Source: an uncultured Candidatus Melainabacteria bacterium (GTDB taxonomy: Bacteria > Cyanobacteriota > Vampirovibrionia > Gastranaerophilales > Gastranaerophilaceae). Taken from it: 64,000 bases of DNA. A program made the position numbers and the translations under genes. The stretch covers positions 22,688 through 86,687 of the forward strand of contig CAKVLI010000006.1 of NCBI GenBank assembly GCA_934757155.1, given 5' to 3'. Shown in pieces: positions 26,475 through 35,188 of this stretch. Below the pieces are notes generated by a model that ran no database searches, had not been told where the DNA came from, and saw nothing but the letters and a program-made list of their open reading frames with translations. The first letter of the stretch is position 1. Each line of letters starts with the position of its first letter.

Positions 26475-27175
26475 ATACTCACCAATACCCTATTCTCGCC
26501 TATAACTTTTCCGTTATAAACCCTTTTAAAATTCTTATTTTCAACGTTTATGTAATCACCGCACATACCGTCCGCCATAGCAGTACCGTCAATGGTAATC
26601 ATAACTGCACCGTTTGATACGAAGAATATGCGAACTGCGCCGTTTCTTTCAACATCCGGACGCATTTTTACAAAACGTTTATCAATAATTTCACCCTTTT
26701 GGAATGCTTTTTTCGCAGACATTTCTTTATTTAGCATTTTTTCTGAAAGAACATAATCCATTCTTTGAGAAACATCAATCTTTTTAACAACGGTTGTCTC
26801 ATTGTTTATAGCTTGCTCACGGTTAATAAAATCCGCAGCCACAAGAACTTCCTTGTATACAATTGTTTGTGCAGGAAGATTAAGAGTTCTTACAAAAGCG
26901 TCGTTCACATAAACATCTACTCTTTTTATATCTCTCGGAACGATTTTATCTCCGCCTTGAACAATCTTGTAAGTAATTTTTCCGTCAGGCAAAGTCAACT
27001 GAGCAAAAGGTGTTGCCGTAATTTTAACTTCAACATCAGCGTCAGTCATCTTCTTATAATTAGCAGTAAGTTGGTTTGCAATTTGTGATTTAACAGCAGC
27101 AGAAGTGACGGTTTGAGCGTTTGCACTCATTACCGTCGTCATTATTATTAAAGCTGTCATTACAAATTTTTTCAT
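26471..27175 (-). CDS. flgA: P-ring assembly chaperone FlgA
   Basis: 234 residues. A signal peptide (MKKFVMTALIIMTTVMSANA) is followed by the beta-rich FlgA body and a C-terminal SAF-type domain (KKAFQKGEIIDKRFVKMRPD, then IRIFFVSNGAVMITIDGTAM-like strands). FlgA is the periplasmic chaperone for FlgI subunits, consistent with the coupled overlap with flgI. Confidence 0.85.
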   Translation of the reverse strand: MKKFVMTALIIMTTVMSANAQTVTSAAVKSQIANQLTANYKKMTDADVEVKITATPFAQLTLPDGKITYKIVQGGDKIVPRDIKRVDVYVNDAFVRTLNLPAQTIVYKEVLVAADFINREQAINNETTVVKKIDVSQRMDYVLSEKMLNKEMSAKKAFQKGEIIDKRFVKMRPDVERNGAVRIFFVSNGAVMITIDGTAMADGMCGDYINVENKNFKRVYNGKVIGENRVLVSI

Positions 27176-27203
27176 ACACTTACCAAATTTTATTTAGACT
27201 CTA

Positions 27204-27989
27204 TTAAGCCATATTGTTAGTCAATTGCAAGATGTTGCTTGAAGAGTTAATCAATTTTGAATTTGATTCAAACGCACGTTCTGCTTTAATCAAACCAACA
27301 AGTTCATCTACAATTTGAACGTTAGAACCTTCTAACATACATTGTTGGATTAGACCCAAACCGTTTTGCCCCGGAGTATCTTGAACAGGGTTTCCTGATG
27401 CCTGAGTTTCTTTATAAAGGTTGTGGCCTATTGAAAGAAGTCCTGACGGGTTTTGGAATTTGACCAATTGCAGAGATCCAACAATTGACTGTTGAGTTTG
27501 TCCGGGGAGTGTTACAGAAATATTACCGTCTTGAGTAATCGTAATTTCTGTAGCATCACGCGGGATTGAAACTGACGGCTGAATTAAAAGACCATCGTTT
27601 GTACATAACTGACCTAATGAGTCAACCTGCAAACAGCCGTCACGAGTATAAGCCAGCGAACCGTCTTCTTTCATTACCTGCAAAAAACCTTCACCTTCGA
27701 TTTCAATATCAAGCTGACGTCCTGTTGATATTGCAACACCCTGAGTGAAAACTCTTGTTGTAGCAGCTGTCTTAACACCTAATCCGATTTCAATACCGAC
27801 CGGCTGGTAAGTACCTTGGTTCATCAAAGCGCCCGGAGTTCTGGTTGCTTGTGATAACAAGTCTTGAAACTCAATTCTGGATTTTTTAAACGCAGTTGTG
27901 TTAACGTTCGCTACGTTGTTTGCGATAACATCAAGATAGTTTTGTTGTGCTATCATGCCTGTTGCGGCTGTTGTTAATGCTCTTAACAT
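27204..27989 (-). CDS. flgG: Distal rod protein FlgG
   Basis: 261 residues, the usual FlgG length. N-terminal MLRALTTAATGMIAQQNYLD with NNVANVNTTAFKKSRIEFQD, the internal YTRDGCLQVDSLGQL motif and the C-terminal EGSNVQIVDELVGLIKAERA helix identify it. It forms the distal rod shaft. It follows the FlgF-like gene. Confidence 0.92.
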   Translation of the reverse strand: MLRALTTAATGMIAQQNYLDVIANNVANVNTTAFKKSRIEFQDLLSQATRTPGALMNQGTYQPVGIEIGLGVKTAATTRVFTQGVAISTGRQLDIEIEGEGFLQVMKEDGSLAYTRDGCLQVDSLGQLCTNDGLLIQPSVSIPRDATEITITQDGNISVTLPGQTQQSIVGSLQLVKFQNPSGLLSIGHNLYKETQASGNPVQDTPGQNGLGLIQQCMLEGSNVQIVDELVGLIKAERAFESNSKLINSSSNILQLTNNMA

Positions 27990-28058
27990 TTTATCCTCTT
28001 CCTCTTCTTGGGTCTGGTAGCCCTTTTTCTTTTGTTTTATACAACCTTAGTAGTTAGT

Positions 28059-28880
28059 TTAACTTCTCAACCTGCCGACTGAAACAGCTGTTTGAAGAAG
28101 TTCATTATTTGTACTGACGATTTTTGTCAGTGATTCGTAATTTCGAGATGTATTAATTGTGTTAATCATTTCTCTGATTACATTGGAGTTAGAAAGCTCC
28201 AGCATTCCCTGTTGAACGCTAAATTTTTCTGCTCTTAATTCCGGATTATTCGCGATATCTCTCGGAACAAATTTTGTATCACCTACTTCAAACAAATCTT
28301 CTTTATCTGAAAAATCAAAGATACCGATTGTTTGAAGCGGAATTTTCTGGTTATAGGAATTGATTTCAATATTACCGCTCTCCCCGATAACGATTTCCAT
28401 TCTGTCACGGAAAAGTTCAGGGTCAAAATCTTCCGGAATCATTCTTATTCTGCGATTGTTTACGTCAAGAACGTATTCACCTTGATTAGTAACCAAATAA
28501 TCTTGACTGTCCACAACGAAAGAACCGTTTCTCGTGTAAGACTGGTTACCATTTACATCCTGAATTTTGAAGAAACCATCTCCTTCAATCGCAACATCAT
28601 ATTTGTTCCCTGTTTTCTGCAAAGCACCTTGAGAAAAGTCGTGAACATATTGCAAAGATTGAGAACCTGCGCTCAAATCTCCTAAATATCTGCTTGTATC
28701 GTTTCTTAAAATTGAACCCTCTTGAGAATACACTGCAGACTGCATAACATCTTTAAATCTCAATGCACCTCTTTTGTAACCGACTGTGTTGACATTGGCG
28801 AGATTGTTTGCAGTATTATCATTCATATCCATCAAGGCAAGCATACCTTTTGCTGCGGATTCAAGACCTCTTACTATCAT
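28059..28880 (-). CDS. flgF: Proximal rod protein, FlgF-like
   Basis: 273 residues of the FlgF/FlgG family. MIVRGLESAAKGMLALMDMN and NLANVNTVGYKRGALRFKDV at the N-terminus, YTRNGSFVVDSQDYLVTNQG inside, and ELSNSNVIREMINTINTSRN at the C-terminus. Position ahead of flgG and the shorter conserved core favour FlgF over a second FlgG. The start codon abuts the stop of the lytic transglycosylase gene. Confidence 0.85.
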   Translation of the reverse strand: MIVRGLESAAKGMLALMDMNDNTANNLANVNTVGYKRGALRFKDVMQSAVYSQEGSILRNDTSRYLGDLSAGSQSLQYVHDFSQGALQKTGNKYDVAIEGDGFFKIQDVNGNQSYTRNGSFVVDSQDYLVTNQGEYVLDVNNRRIRMIPEDFDPELFRDRMEIVIGESGNIEINSYNQKIPLQTIGIFDFSDKEDLFEVGDTKFVPRDIANNPELRAEKFSVQQGMLELSNSNVIREMINTINTSRNYESLTKIVSTNNELLQTAVSVGRLRS

Positions 28881-29429
28881 CTACATCTCCCCCTTAATTC
28901 TGTCATACTTGCTCAAAACGCTTTTTACGTAGTTTTGAGTTTCGGCATAAGGAGGAATTCCTCCGTATTTTTTAACTGCATTAGGACCTGCATTGTAAGC
29001 CGCAAGTGCAAGGGATTTATCATTCCCGAACCTGTCGAGCAAACCTTTCAGGTACTTTGTTCCGCCTTCAATGTTCTGCTCTGCATCATACGCATTTGTA
29101 ACACCTAATCCCTGTGCAGTGGATGGCATTAATTGCATAAGTCCCATTGCGCCGCATTTTGAAGTCGCGTTAGGATTAAAACCTGATTCCTGATTGATAA
29201 CAGCTTTTACAAAGTTTTCATCCAAACCATTTTTGTCTGCATATTTTGTAATCAAATCGTTAATTTCACTGCGTGATGTTGAATTAGAACTCTTTTTATT
29301 TTCGATAGACTTATCAAGAATTTTTTGGAAATCTTCGTCAGGTTTTTGAGCATAGGTCATCAGTGATTGAAACTGATTTTCAATCATGTTAATACGCTGT
29401 AATGTCATATCTAAGCTCGAAAGCTGCAC
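28881..29429 (-). CDS. Soluble lytic murein transglycosylase (SLT domain)
   Basis: 182 residues. After a helical N-terminal region of about 70 residues comes a goose-type SLT domain with catalytic Glu in INQESGFNP, then GAMGLMQLMPSTAQGLG and LALAAYNAGPNAVKKYGG. No classical signal peptide is visible, so it may leave through the flagellar export gate, as FlgJ-type muramidases do. It heads the operon and most likely supplies the missing muramidase function of the short FlgJ. Confidence 0.88.
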   Translation of the reverse strand: MQLSSLDMTLQRINMIENQFQSLMTYAQKPDEDFQKILDKSIENKKSSNSTSRSEINDLITKYADKNGLDENFVKAVINQESGFNPNATSKCGAMGLMQLMPSTAQGLGVTNAYDAEQNIEGGTKYLKGLLDRFGNDKSLALAAYNAGPNAVKKYGGIPPYAETQNYVKSVLSKYDRIKGEM

Positions 29430-29466
29430 CTTCCGCTCTCCTTGTTATTTACCTACCAAGTATGAC

Positions 29467-29510
29467 GGGTTCCTTAACCCTATAATATATCTTGTAGTTT
29501 CACCTACAAG
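29467..29510 (-). promoter_or_regulatory. Two small hairpins in the flagellar operon leader
   Basis: GGGTT-cctt-AACCC (29467-29480) and CTTGTAG-tttcac-CTACAAG (29491-29510) are perfect inverted repeats 38-81 bases upstream of the operon's first start codon. They could be leader RNA structures or operators. Confidence 0.45.
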
Positions 29511-29608
29511 TCGGAGTATATTTACCCCCACCAAGTCTACTCTAATACTATATATTGGATTATCTGCTCGGACATCAATCAAAGGGTTGAAATTTAATTT
29601 TTGGCATA

Positions 29609-29642
29609 GACCATGTGGTCAATGAGATAATGTGGTCAATGA
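29609..29642 (+). promoter_or_regulatory. Palindrome and direct repeats upstream of uvrA
   Basis: GACCATGTGGTC (29609-29620) is a perfect 12-base palindrome, overlapping the first of two direct repeats ATGTGGTCAATGA at 29613-29625 and 29630-29642, 17 bases apart. They cover the -35 region of uvrA, a suitable place for a repressor such as a LexA-type regulator. No known LexA box is matched. Confidence 0.5.
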
Positions 29643-29656
29643 AAAAATATTAATGC

Positions 29657-29662
29657 TATAAT
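29657..29662 (+). promoter_or_regulatory. -10 box of uvrA, predicted leaderless
   Basis: Perfect TATAAT six bases before ATG 29669, so the standard +1 is the A of the start codon. No ribosome-binding site is possible downstream of it. Confidence 0.65.
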
Positions 29663-29668
29663 CTTGGT

Positions 29669-32497
29669 ATGAGTGAAAACATTATTTTAAAGGGAGCGAG
29701 GGAACACAACCTCAAGAACGTATCTTTAGAAATTCCGAAAAACCAACTTGTTGTATTCACCGGGGTTTCTGGTTCAGGGAAGAGTTCGCTCGCATTTGAT
29801 ACAATTTTTGCGGAAGGTCAAAGACGCTATATAGAAAGCCTTTCCACATACGCACGTCAATTTTTGGGACAAATGGATAAACCTGATGTCGACTATATTG
29901 ACGGACTTACACCTGCAATTTCTATCGACCAAAAATCTACGAGCAATAACCCTCGTTCAACTGTCGGAACAGTTACAGAGATTTATGATTACTTAAGATT
30001 GCTTTACGCAAGAGTCGGAACTCCTTATTGCCCAAAATGCGGAAAACCGATTAAACCACAGACAATCGATGAAATTGTGAACAGTATTCTCAAACTTCCG
30101 GAAGGAACTAAAATTCAAATACTCGCACCTTTAGTTAAAGGGAAAAAAGGTGAATATCAGTCACTTTTTGAAGAATTAAAGCAGGAAGGTTTTGTAAGAG
30201 TCAAAGTCGACGGAGAAATTTATAATCTTGACGAAGATGAAATAAAACTTGCAAAAACCAAAACTCACACAATTTCTGTTGTGGTTGACCGTGTTGTGGT
30301 CAAAGAAGGTGCAAAATCAAGAATTGCAGACAGTGTCCAGATTGCACTTCAAAAAGCGGACGGTTTGACTGTAATTGATAAACTTGACGGAGAAGAACTC
30401 ATTTACAGCGAAAAGCTCGCCTGTCCTGATTGCAATTTGAGCTTTGAAGAACTTACGCCGAGAATATTTTCATTCAATGCACCTTACGGAGCTTGCGACA
30501 AGTGCGGAGGGATTGGTGTCGATTTTAAAATTGATCCTGATTTGGTCATTCCTGATAGAACAAAATCTATCAAGGACGGTGCAATTTATCCTTGGAGCAA
30601 ATCCTCAACCGCGTATTATGACGACGTTATAAAAGCCGTCAGCCAAGCTTATGATATAGACCTTGAGATTCCGTTTCAAGATTTGCCGGCAGAGCATCAA
30701 CAAATAATTCTTTACGGAAACGATGAAAGAATTCCTATGCGCATAAGAGAGTTCGGCAGCAAAAGATACAGAACCTCTCTGCAAAGATTTATCGGTGTAA
30801 TTCCGTTTTTGATGAAGCATTACAATGTCGACAGCGAATATTGGAAAGCTGAGATTGAAAAATACATGGTCACCACCCCTTGCGAAAAGTGCGGCGGCGC
30901 AAGATTAAAACCGTTCCCGCTTGCAGTTAGAATAAACGGGGTGAATATCCATGAATTCTGCTTGATGCCGATTGATAAGGCTTACGAATTTGTGTCAGAA
31001 CTCTATCTGACTCTAAGCGATTTCCAAATGAAAATCGGAAAACAAATCATTGACGAAATCCGTGCAAGACTCAAATTCCTGATTGACGTAGGTTTGTCTT
31101 ACCTTAATCTTGCAAGAACCGCAGGAACACTTTCAGGCGGCGAAGCGCAGAGAATTCGACTAGCAACCCAAATCGGAAGCGGACTTTCAGGAGTTTTATA
31201 TGTACTGGACGAGCCTTCAATCGGTTTGCACCAGAGGGATAACGACAGATTGATTAAAACCTTGATTAAGCTTAGAAATCTAGGGAACTCGCTTATTGTC
31301 GTTGAACACGACGAAGAAACAATCAGAAATGCTGATTATATTGTAGATATCGGACCAAAAGCAGGTGTAAACGGCGGTAAAATTATCGCACAAGGCGGAG
31401 TTAACGATATTATAAACGCTCCTAATTCGATTACAGGCAAATATTTGAGCGGAGAATACAATATTCCTATCCCTGAAAAAGTAAGAGAAGGAAACGACAA
31501 CTACTTGCAAGTAAGAAACGCTCATCTGAATAACCTGAAAAACCTCGATATTGACATTCCTTTGGGTAAAATCGTGGTTTTAACAGGCGTTTCAGGCTCA
31601 GGAAAATCAACTCTTATGCAGGATTTGATTTATGAATATGCAGTTCATAAATTAAGGAAAAACAAACCTAAACCGCAAGGTGTGGACGAGATTTTGGGAT
31701 TTGAAAACCTCGATAAAATCATTGACATTGATCAATCCCCTATCGGGAGAACTCCAAGGTCAAACCCTGCAACATACACAGACGTATTTACTCATATTAG
31801 AGAGCTTTACGCGAAGACTAACGAAGCCAAAATGCGCGGTTACAAACCCGGAAGATTTAGTTTTAACGTAAAAGGCGGTCGTTGCGAAGCGTGCGGTGGT
31901 GACGGCGTTCTTAAAATCGAAATGAATTTCTTATCCGATGTTTACGTAAAATGTGATGTCTGCAAAGGTCAACGCTATAATAACGAAACCTTGGAGGTTA
32001 AATACAAAGGTAAATCTATCGCAGATGTTTTGGAAATGAGTGTACAAGAGGCTTATGAATTTTTTGAAAATATTCCGCAGATTGCAAACAAGCTAAAAAC
32101 ACTTGTGGATGTCGGTTTGGAATACATAAAGCTCGGTCAAAGCGCAACTACTTTATCAGGCGGTGAAGCACAGAGAATAAAGCTTGCATCAGAATTAAAC
32201 AAGCGCGCGACCGGAAAAACATTGTATCTGTTGGATGAACCTTCCGTCGGGCTGCATTGGTACGATTTGGATAAGTTGATTAAAATTATTCAACAACTCG
32301 CAGATAATGGAAATACTATTCTAATTATCGAACACAACCTTGATTTAATCAAAATTGCGGATTACATTATCGACCTCGGACCGGAGGGCGGAAATGCAGG
32401 CGGAGAAGTAATTGCCTGCGGAACTCCAAAAGAGGTTTCTAAAAATCCTAAATCATACACAGGGCAGTATTTGAAACAGTATTTTTCTGATAAATAA
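29669..32497 (+). CDS. uvrA: Excinuclease ABC subunit A
   Basis: Damage-recognition ATPase of nucleotide excision repair, 942 residues, the normal length. Two ABC modules have Walker A GVSGSGKSSLAFDT and GVSGSGKSTLMQD and signature motifs TLSGGEAQRIRLA and TLSGGEAQRIKLA. Zinc sites are CPKCGKPIKP, CEKCGGARLK-type and CEACGGDGVLKI...CDVCKGQRYN. It is complete. The nearby uvrC is a separate promoter unit, and uvrB is not in the window. Confidence 0.97.
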   Translation: MSENIILKGAREHNLKNVSLEIPKNQLVVFTGVSGSGKSSLAFDTIFAEGQRRYIESLSTYARQFLGQMDKPDVDYIDGLTPAISIDQKSTSNNPRSTVGTVTEIYDYLRLLYARVGTPYCPKCGKPIKPQTIDEIVNSILKLPEGTKIQILAPLVKGKKGEYQSLFEELKQEGFVRVKVDGEIYNLDEDEIKLAKTKTHTISVVVDRVVVKEGAKSRIADSVQIALQKADGLTVIDKLDGEELIYSEKLACPDCNLSFEELTPRIFSFNAPYGACDKCGGIGVDFKIDPDLVIPDRTKSIKDGAIYPWSKSSTAYYDDVIKAVSQAYDIDLEIPFQDLPAEHQQIILYGNDERIPMRIREFGSKRYRTSLQRFIGVIPFLMKHYNVDSEYWKAEIEKYMVTTPCEKCGGARLKPFPLAVRINGVNIHEFCLMPIDKAYEFVSELYLTLSDFQMKIGKQIIDEIRARLKFLIDVGLSYLNLARTAGTLSGGEAQRIRLATQIGSGLSGVLYVLDEPSIGLHQRDNDRLIKTLIKLRNLGNSLIVVEHDEETIRNADYIVDIGPKAGVNGGKIIAQGGVNDIINAPNSITGKYLSGEYNIPIPEKVREGNDNYLQVRNAHLNNLKNLDIDIPLGKIVVLTGVSGSGKSTLMQDLIYEYAVHKLRKNKPKPQGVDEILGFENLDKIIDIDQSPIGRTPRSNPATYTDVFTHIRELYAKTNEAKMRGYKPGRFSFNVKGGRCEACGGDGVLKIEMNFLSDVYVKCDVCKGQRYNNETLEVKYKGKSIADVLEMSVQEAYEFFENIPQIANKLKTLVDVGLEYIKLGQSATTLSGGEAQRIKLASELNKRATGKTLYLLDEPSVGLHWYDLDKLIKIIQQLADNGNTILIIEHNLDLIKIADYIIDLGPEGGNAGGEVIACGTPKEVSKNPKSYTGQYLKQYFSDK

Positions 32498-32651
32498 TAC
32501 AGTTTACGCTATATGCACGATGTAGTATTTTAGAAAATGTATTAATATTTTATAGAAATCGGGCGAAGAGTAAACTCTTCAGACTCCCAAATCTGACTTC
32601 CTCGGACACGGACTTAAAATCAGAAATCATCTAAGGAAGGAGGGTTTGCTT

Positions 32652-32759
32652 ATGATTAGAATATTAGTACTTACGCTTTTGATTCTATTGCAATGCAATA
32701 ACAAAGAACTAGCACTAATGATGATAATCATAATGCTAGTTCTAATCAAAAAGAACTGA
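32652..32759 (+). CDS. Candidate 35-residue hydrophobic peptide
   Basis: ATG 32652 to TGA 32759, preceded by AAGGAAGGAGGG ending 8 bases upstream, one of the strongest ribosome-binding sites in the window. The product has two hydrophobic stretches, IRILVLTLLILLQC and LALMMIIIMLVLI, separated by NNKE and ending in KKN. This is the size and pattern of small membrane peptides and type I toxin peptides, but no family is recognised. The coding DNA itself forms a hairpin (GAACTAGCA and TGCTAGTTC arms, 32706-32742). No antisense RNA gene was identified. Confidence 0.55.
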   Translation: MIRILVLTLLILLQCNNKELALMMIIIMLVLIKKN

Positions 32760-32862
32760 AACTGGGAGTTGAAATAAGTTAATTACCAGTTAACTTATGC
32801 CCGATTTCATTTATTATTATACCTTATACCTAGAAATTTTTCAATCCGTGCTAAAAATGTTG

Positions 32863-32868
32863 TATAAT
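32863..32868 (+). promoter_or_regulatory. -10 box of uvrC, predicted near-leaderless
   Basis: TATAAT seven bases before ATG 32876. It overlaps the ATG at 32867, which rules that codon out as the start of a transcript from this promoter. The -35 (TTCAAT, 17-base spacer) is weak. Confidence 0.6.
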
Positions 32869-32875
32869 GTTTGTC

Positions 32876-34540
32876 ATGAACGACACTTTAAGACAGACAA
32901 TAAAACTTGTTCCGGAGCAGCCGGGGTGCTATCTTTATTACGATAAAGACGGCGAAATTATTTATGTCGGCAAAGCTAAAAATTTAAAGAGACGTGTTTA
33001 CAGCTATTTTCATAAACAGCACGAAAATCCTAAAACAACGATTCTGGTATCTCAAATTGAGAAATTGGAGTACATTATAACGGATTCAGAGGTTGAGGCT
33101 CTAATCCTTGAATCTCATTTAATCAAAAAACATAAGCCAAAGTACAACATTCTGCTAAAAGATGACAAAAAATATCCGTATTTTTTAATTACGGATGAAG
33201 ATTTCCCGCGTATACAAATTGTGCGCAAGAAAAACCTCAACCCTGACAAAGGCAGATTTTACGGGCCATATACAGATGTCGGCGCGATGTACGCGACTTT
33301 GGATTTTCTCAAGCGTCTTTTCCCGCTAAAACAATGCAAGACTCCGAAGTTTTCCAATCGCCCATGCCTGTATTATCATATCGGTAAGTGCCTTGCACCG
33401 TGTCAGGGCAAGGTTACACCGGAAGAATATCAAAAATTAATCCAACAAGTAGAGCTGTTTTTGAGCGGTAAACAAAAAGAACTTTTGAAGGAAATTCAAG
33501 CTCAGATGCAGAAATATTCTGACGAGCAACAATTTGAAAAAGCTGCAAAAATGCGTGACAGTTATCTGGACTTGCAAAAAACGCTTGAGCGTCAAAAAGT
33601 TGTATACGAAAACACTAAACTTAACGAAGATATTATCGCAGTTTTGTACGAGGACGGAATTCTCGCAATCGTAATTATGATGATAAGAGAAGGCAGATTA
33701 ATCGACAAAAAAGATTTCACATATTTTGTGGACAATATCGATAAGACCGAGTATTTTGAAACCTTCTTTAGGGATTATTACACCGGTTTGAAGTTGAAAT
33801 TTCCTGATAGAATTATCTCCAAAGACCTTGAAGAAGTCGGAGAAAAAGAGCTTTATCAAGATTGGTTGAGAGTTCTTTCCGGCAAAAAAATCACTATAAA
33901 CTATGGCGGAGGTAAATATAAAGAGTTATACGAACTTGCACTCAAAAATGCAAGAAATCTTTTAGAAAACGCAAAACTCAAAAAAATGGCACAAATCAGA
34001 GATGATTTCAATGAAGTCGGTTCTTATCTTGCAGAAAAATTACATCTTTCAAACTTCCCTAACAGAATTGAATGCTACGATATTTCACACATTCAAGGCA
34101 CAAACACTGTTGCCTCAATGGTCGTTTTCCAAAATGGACTACCTAAAAAATCCGCATACAGAAAGTTTAAAGTCCGCATGACGGAAGGTAAACCTGACGA
34201 TTTCCTTTCTATGAAAGAAGTTTTGTCCAGAAGGCTCTCCAGATTAGGCGAACCAAAATGGGAAAAGCCTGACTTGATTATCATAGACGGCGGGAAGGGG
34301 CAACTCTCAAGCGTTATGCAGATTGTAGAAGATATGGGAATAAAAATCGGCAAAGACGGAATTGATTTTGTTTCGCTTGCAAAACGCGAAGAAGAAGTAT
34401 TTTTACCTCATCAATCCAAATCAATACTGCTCCCGAGAGACTCTAACGCACTTTATCTAATCCAAAGAATACGTGACGAAGCGCACCGTTTCGCAATAAC
34501 GTACCACAGAGATTTAAGAAGCAAGGATTTGAAAAAATAA
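32876..34540 (+). CDS. uvrC: Excinuclease ABC subunit C without C-terminal HhH domain
   Basis: 554 residues, against roughly 600 for typical UvrC. The GIY-YIG nuclease (PGCYLYYDKDGEIIYVGKAK), the CLYYHIGKCLAPCQG cysteine region, the UVR motif and the RNase H-like 5' nuclease (ECYDISHIQGTNTVASMVVF, IIDGGKGQLSSV) are all present. The protein stops at AHRFAITYHRDLRSKDLKK, just where the tandem helix-hairpin-helix DNA-binding domain normally begins. No HhH coding remnant follows, so this is not a simple frameshift. Confidence 0.93.
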   Translation: MNDTLRQTIKLVPEQPGCYLYYDKDGEIIYVGKAKNLKRRVYSYFHKQHENPKTTILVSQIEKLEYIITDSEVEALILESHLIKKHKPKYNILLKDDKKYPYFLITDEDFPRIQIVRKKNLNPDKGRFYGPYTDVGAMYATLDFLKRLFPLKQCKTPKFSNRPCLYYHIGKCLAPCQGKVTPEEYQKLIQQVELFLSGKQKELLKEIQAQMQKYSDEQQFEKAAKMRDSYLDLQKTLERQKVVYENTKLNEDIIAVLYEDGILAIVIMMIREGRLIDKKDFTYFVDNIDKTEYFETFFRDYYTGLKLKFPDRIISKDLEEVGEKELYQDWLRVLSGKKITINYGGGKYKELYELALKNARNLLENAKLKKMAQIRDDFNEVGSYLAEKLHLSNFPNRIECYDISHIQGTNTVASMVVFQNGLPKKSAYRKFKVRMTEGKPDDFLSMKEVLSRRLSRLGEPKWEKPDLIIIDGGKGQLSSVMQIVEDMGIKIGKDGIDFVSLAKREEEVFLPHQSKSILLPRDSNALYLIQRIRDEAHRFAITYHRDLRSKDLKK

Positions 34541-34602
34541 TTCAGTCCGTAATTTCAACAGGAATACGGCATGGTTTGTAAATTAAAAGTAAAAATAAAT
34601 AT

Positions 34603-34965
34603 TTAAGCATAATAATCCAGCCCCTTGTTGGTTTTAATATTTTCAGCCTGAGCCTTTATAGCCCTTGCTCTTGATGCGACATTGTAATCCTGTGATGAAG
34701 GATCTGCCGGTGCAAGCGCAGCTCTGATAACAGTATTGGCATGATTAATTGTTTCATCAGGATTCTTAGGATTCAAGGTTGGCATGCTAATCGGAACATG
34801 CCCGCCAACAGGAATTCCGTTAGCATCTTTTTCTATGACAATAGCACCTGCGAATGAACCTCCTGCATTTTTGTGCGCCAGTTCATGTGCATAAATCTCA
34901 TCATATCTTCTTCTGATAGCTTGTCTTTCGAGATTTCTAAATGTTGAAATAGTCATGCAATCCAT
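34603..34965 (-). CDS. SprA-related putative metallopeptidase
   Basis: 120 residues. HELAHKNAGGSFAGA carries the zinc motif HELAH (residues 27-31), followed by VGGHVPISMPTLNP and AALAPADPSSQDYNVASRAR, the conserved core of the SprA-related putative metallopeptidase family. It is shorter than usual members because the N-terminal region before the motif is reduced to 26 residues. No signal peptide. A TATAAT upstream on the minus strand (about 35007-35012) and an AAAGGG support this start moderately. Confidence 0.8.
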   Translation of the reverse strand: MDCMTISTFRNLERQAIRRRYDEIYAHELAHKNAGGSFAGAIVIEKDANGIPVGGHVPISMPTLNPKNPDETINHANTVIRAALAPADPSSQDYNVASRARAIKAQAENIKTNKGLDYYA

Positions 34966-35097
34966 ATTTTAAATCCACATCCCTTTCTAACACTGTTTTC
35001 TCATTATACATTTTTTTGAGATTTTGGCAATAGGTGTAAGGGGGACATTTTTTATTAATTTTCAAGTAATTTTCCAAAACATAGACTGTGTTGCAAT

Positions 35098-35120
35098 TTT
35101 CGGAGATTAATTTTCCGAAA
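35098..35120 (+). promoter_or_regulatory. Inverted repeat upstream of pflB
   Basis: TTTCGGA (35098-35104), 9 bases, TCCGAAA (35114-35120). It lies about 85 bases upstream of the predicted pflB start site and is a possible regulator site. Confidence 0.45.
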
Positions 35121-35145
35121 GAATTTTTATAAAATCTTAATAATT

Positions 35146-35159
35146 GTTGTACAAACAAC
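35146..35159 (+). promoter_or_regulatory. CRP/FNR-type dyad in the pflB promoter
   Basis: GTTGT-acaa-ACAAC, a perfect 5-4-5 dyad. Its centre is about 42 bases upstream of the start site predicted from TATAAT 35183-35188. This geometry and spacing are those of class II CRP/FNR-family activators, and the -35 is poor, as expected for activator dependence. The half-sites are not the classical FNR TTGAT. Confidence 0.5.
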
Positions 35160-35182
35160 TGTTTTATATTTTATTTTAGCTG

Positions 35183-35188
35183 TATAAT
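35183..35188 (+). promoter_or_regulatory. -10 box of pflB
   Basis: Perfect TATAAT with the sequence 17 bases upstream (TGTTTT) a poor -35. The predicted start near 35195 gives a leader of about 57 bases to ATG 35252. Confidence 0.65.

Larger units (their letters stand above)
32498..32875. other. Structured spacer holding a small hydrophobic ORF
   Basis: Contains a perfect hairpin GAAGAGT-aa-ACTCTTC near 32567-32582, a strong ribosome-binding site and 35-codon ORF (32652-32759), and a 3' hairpin ATAAGTTAA-N7-TTAACTTAT (32774-32798). It ends with the uvrC promoter. Confidence 0.6.
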
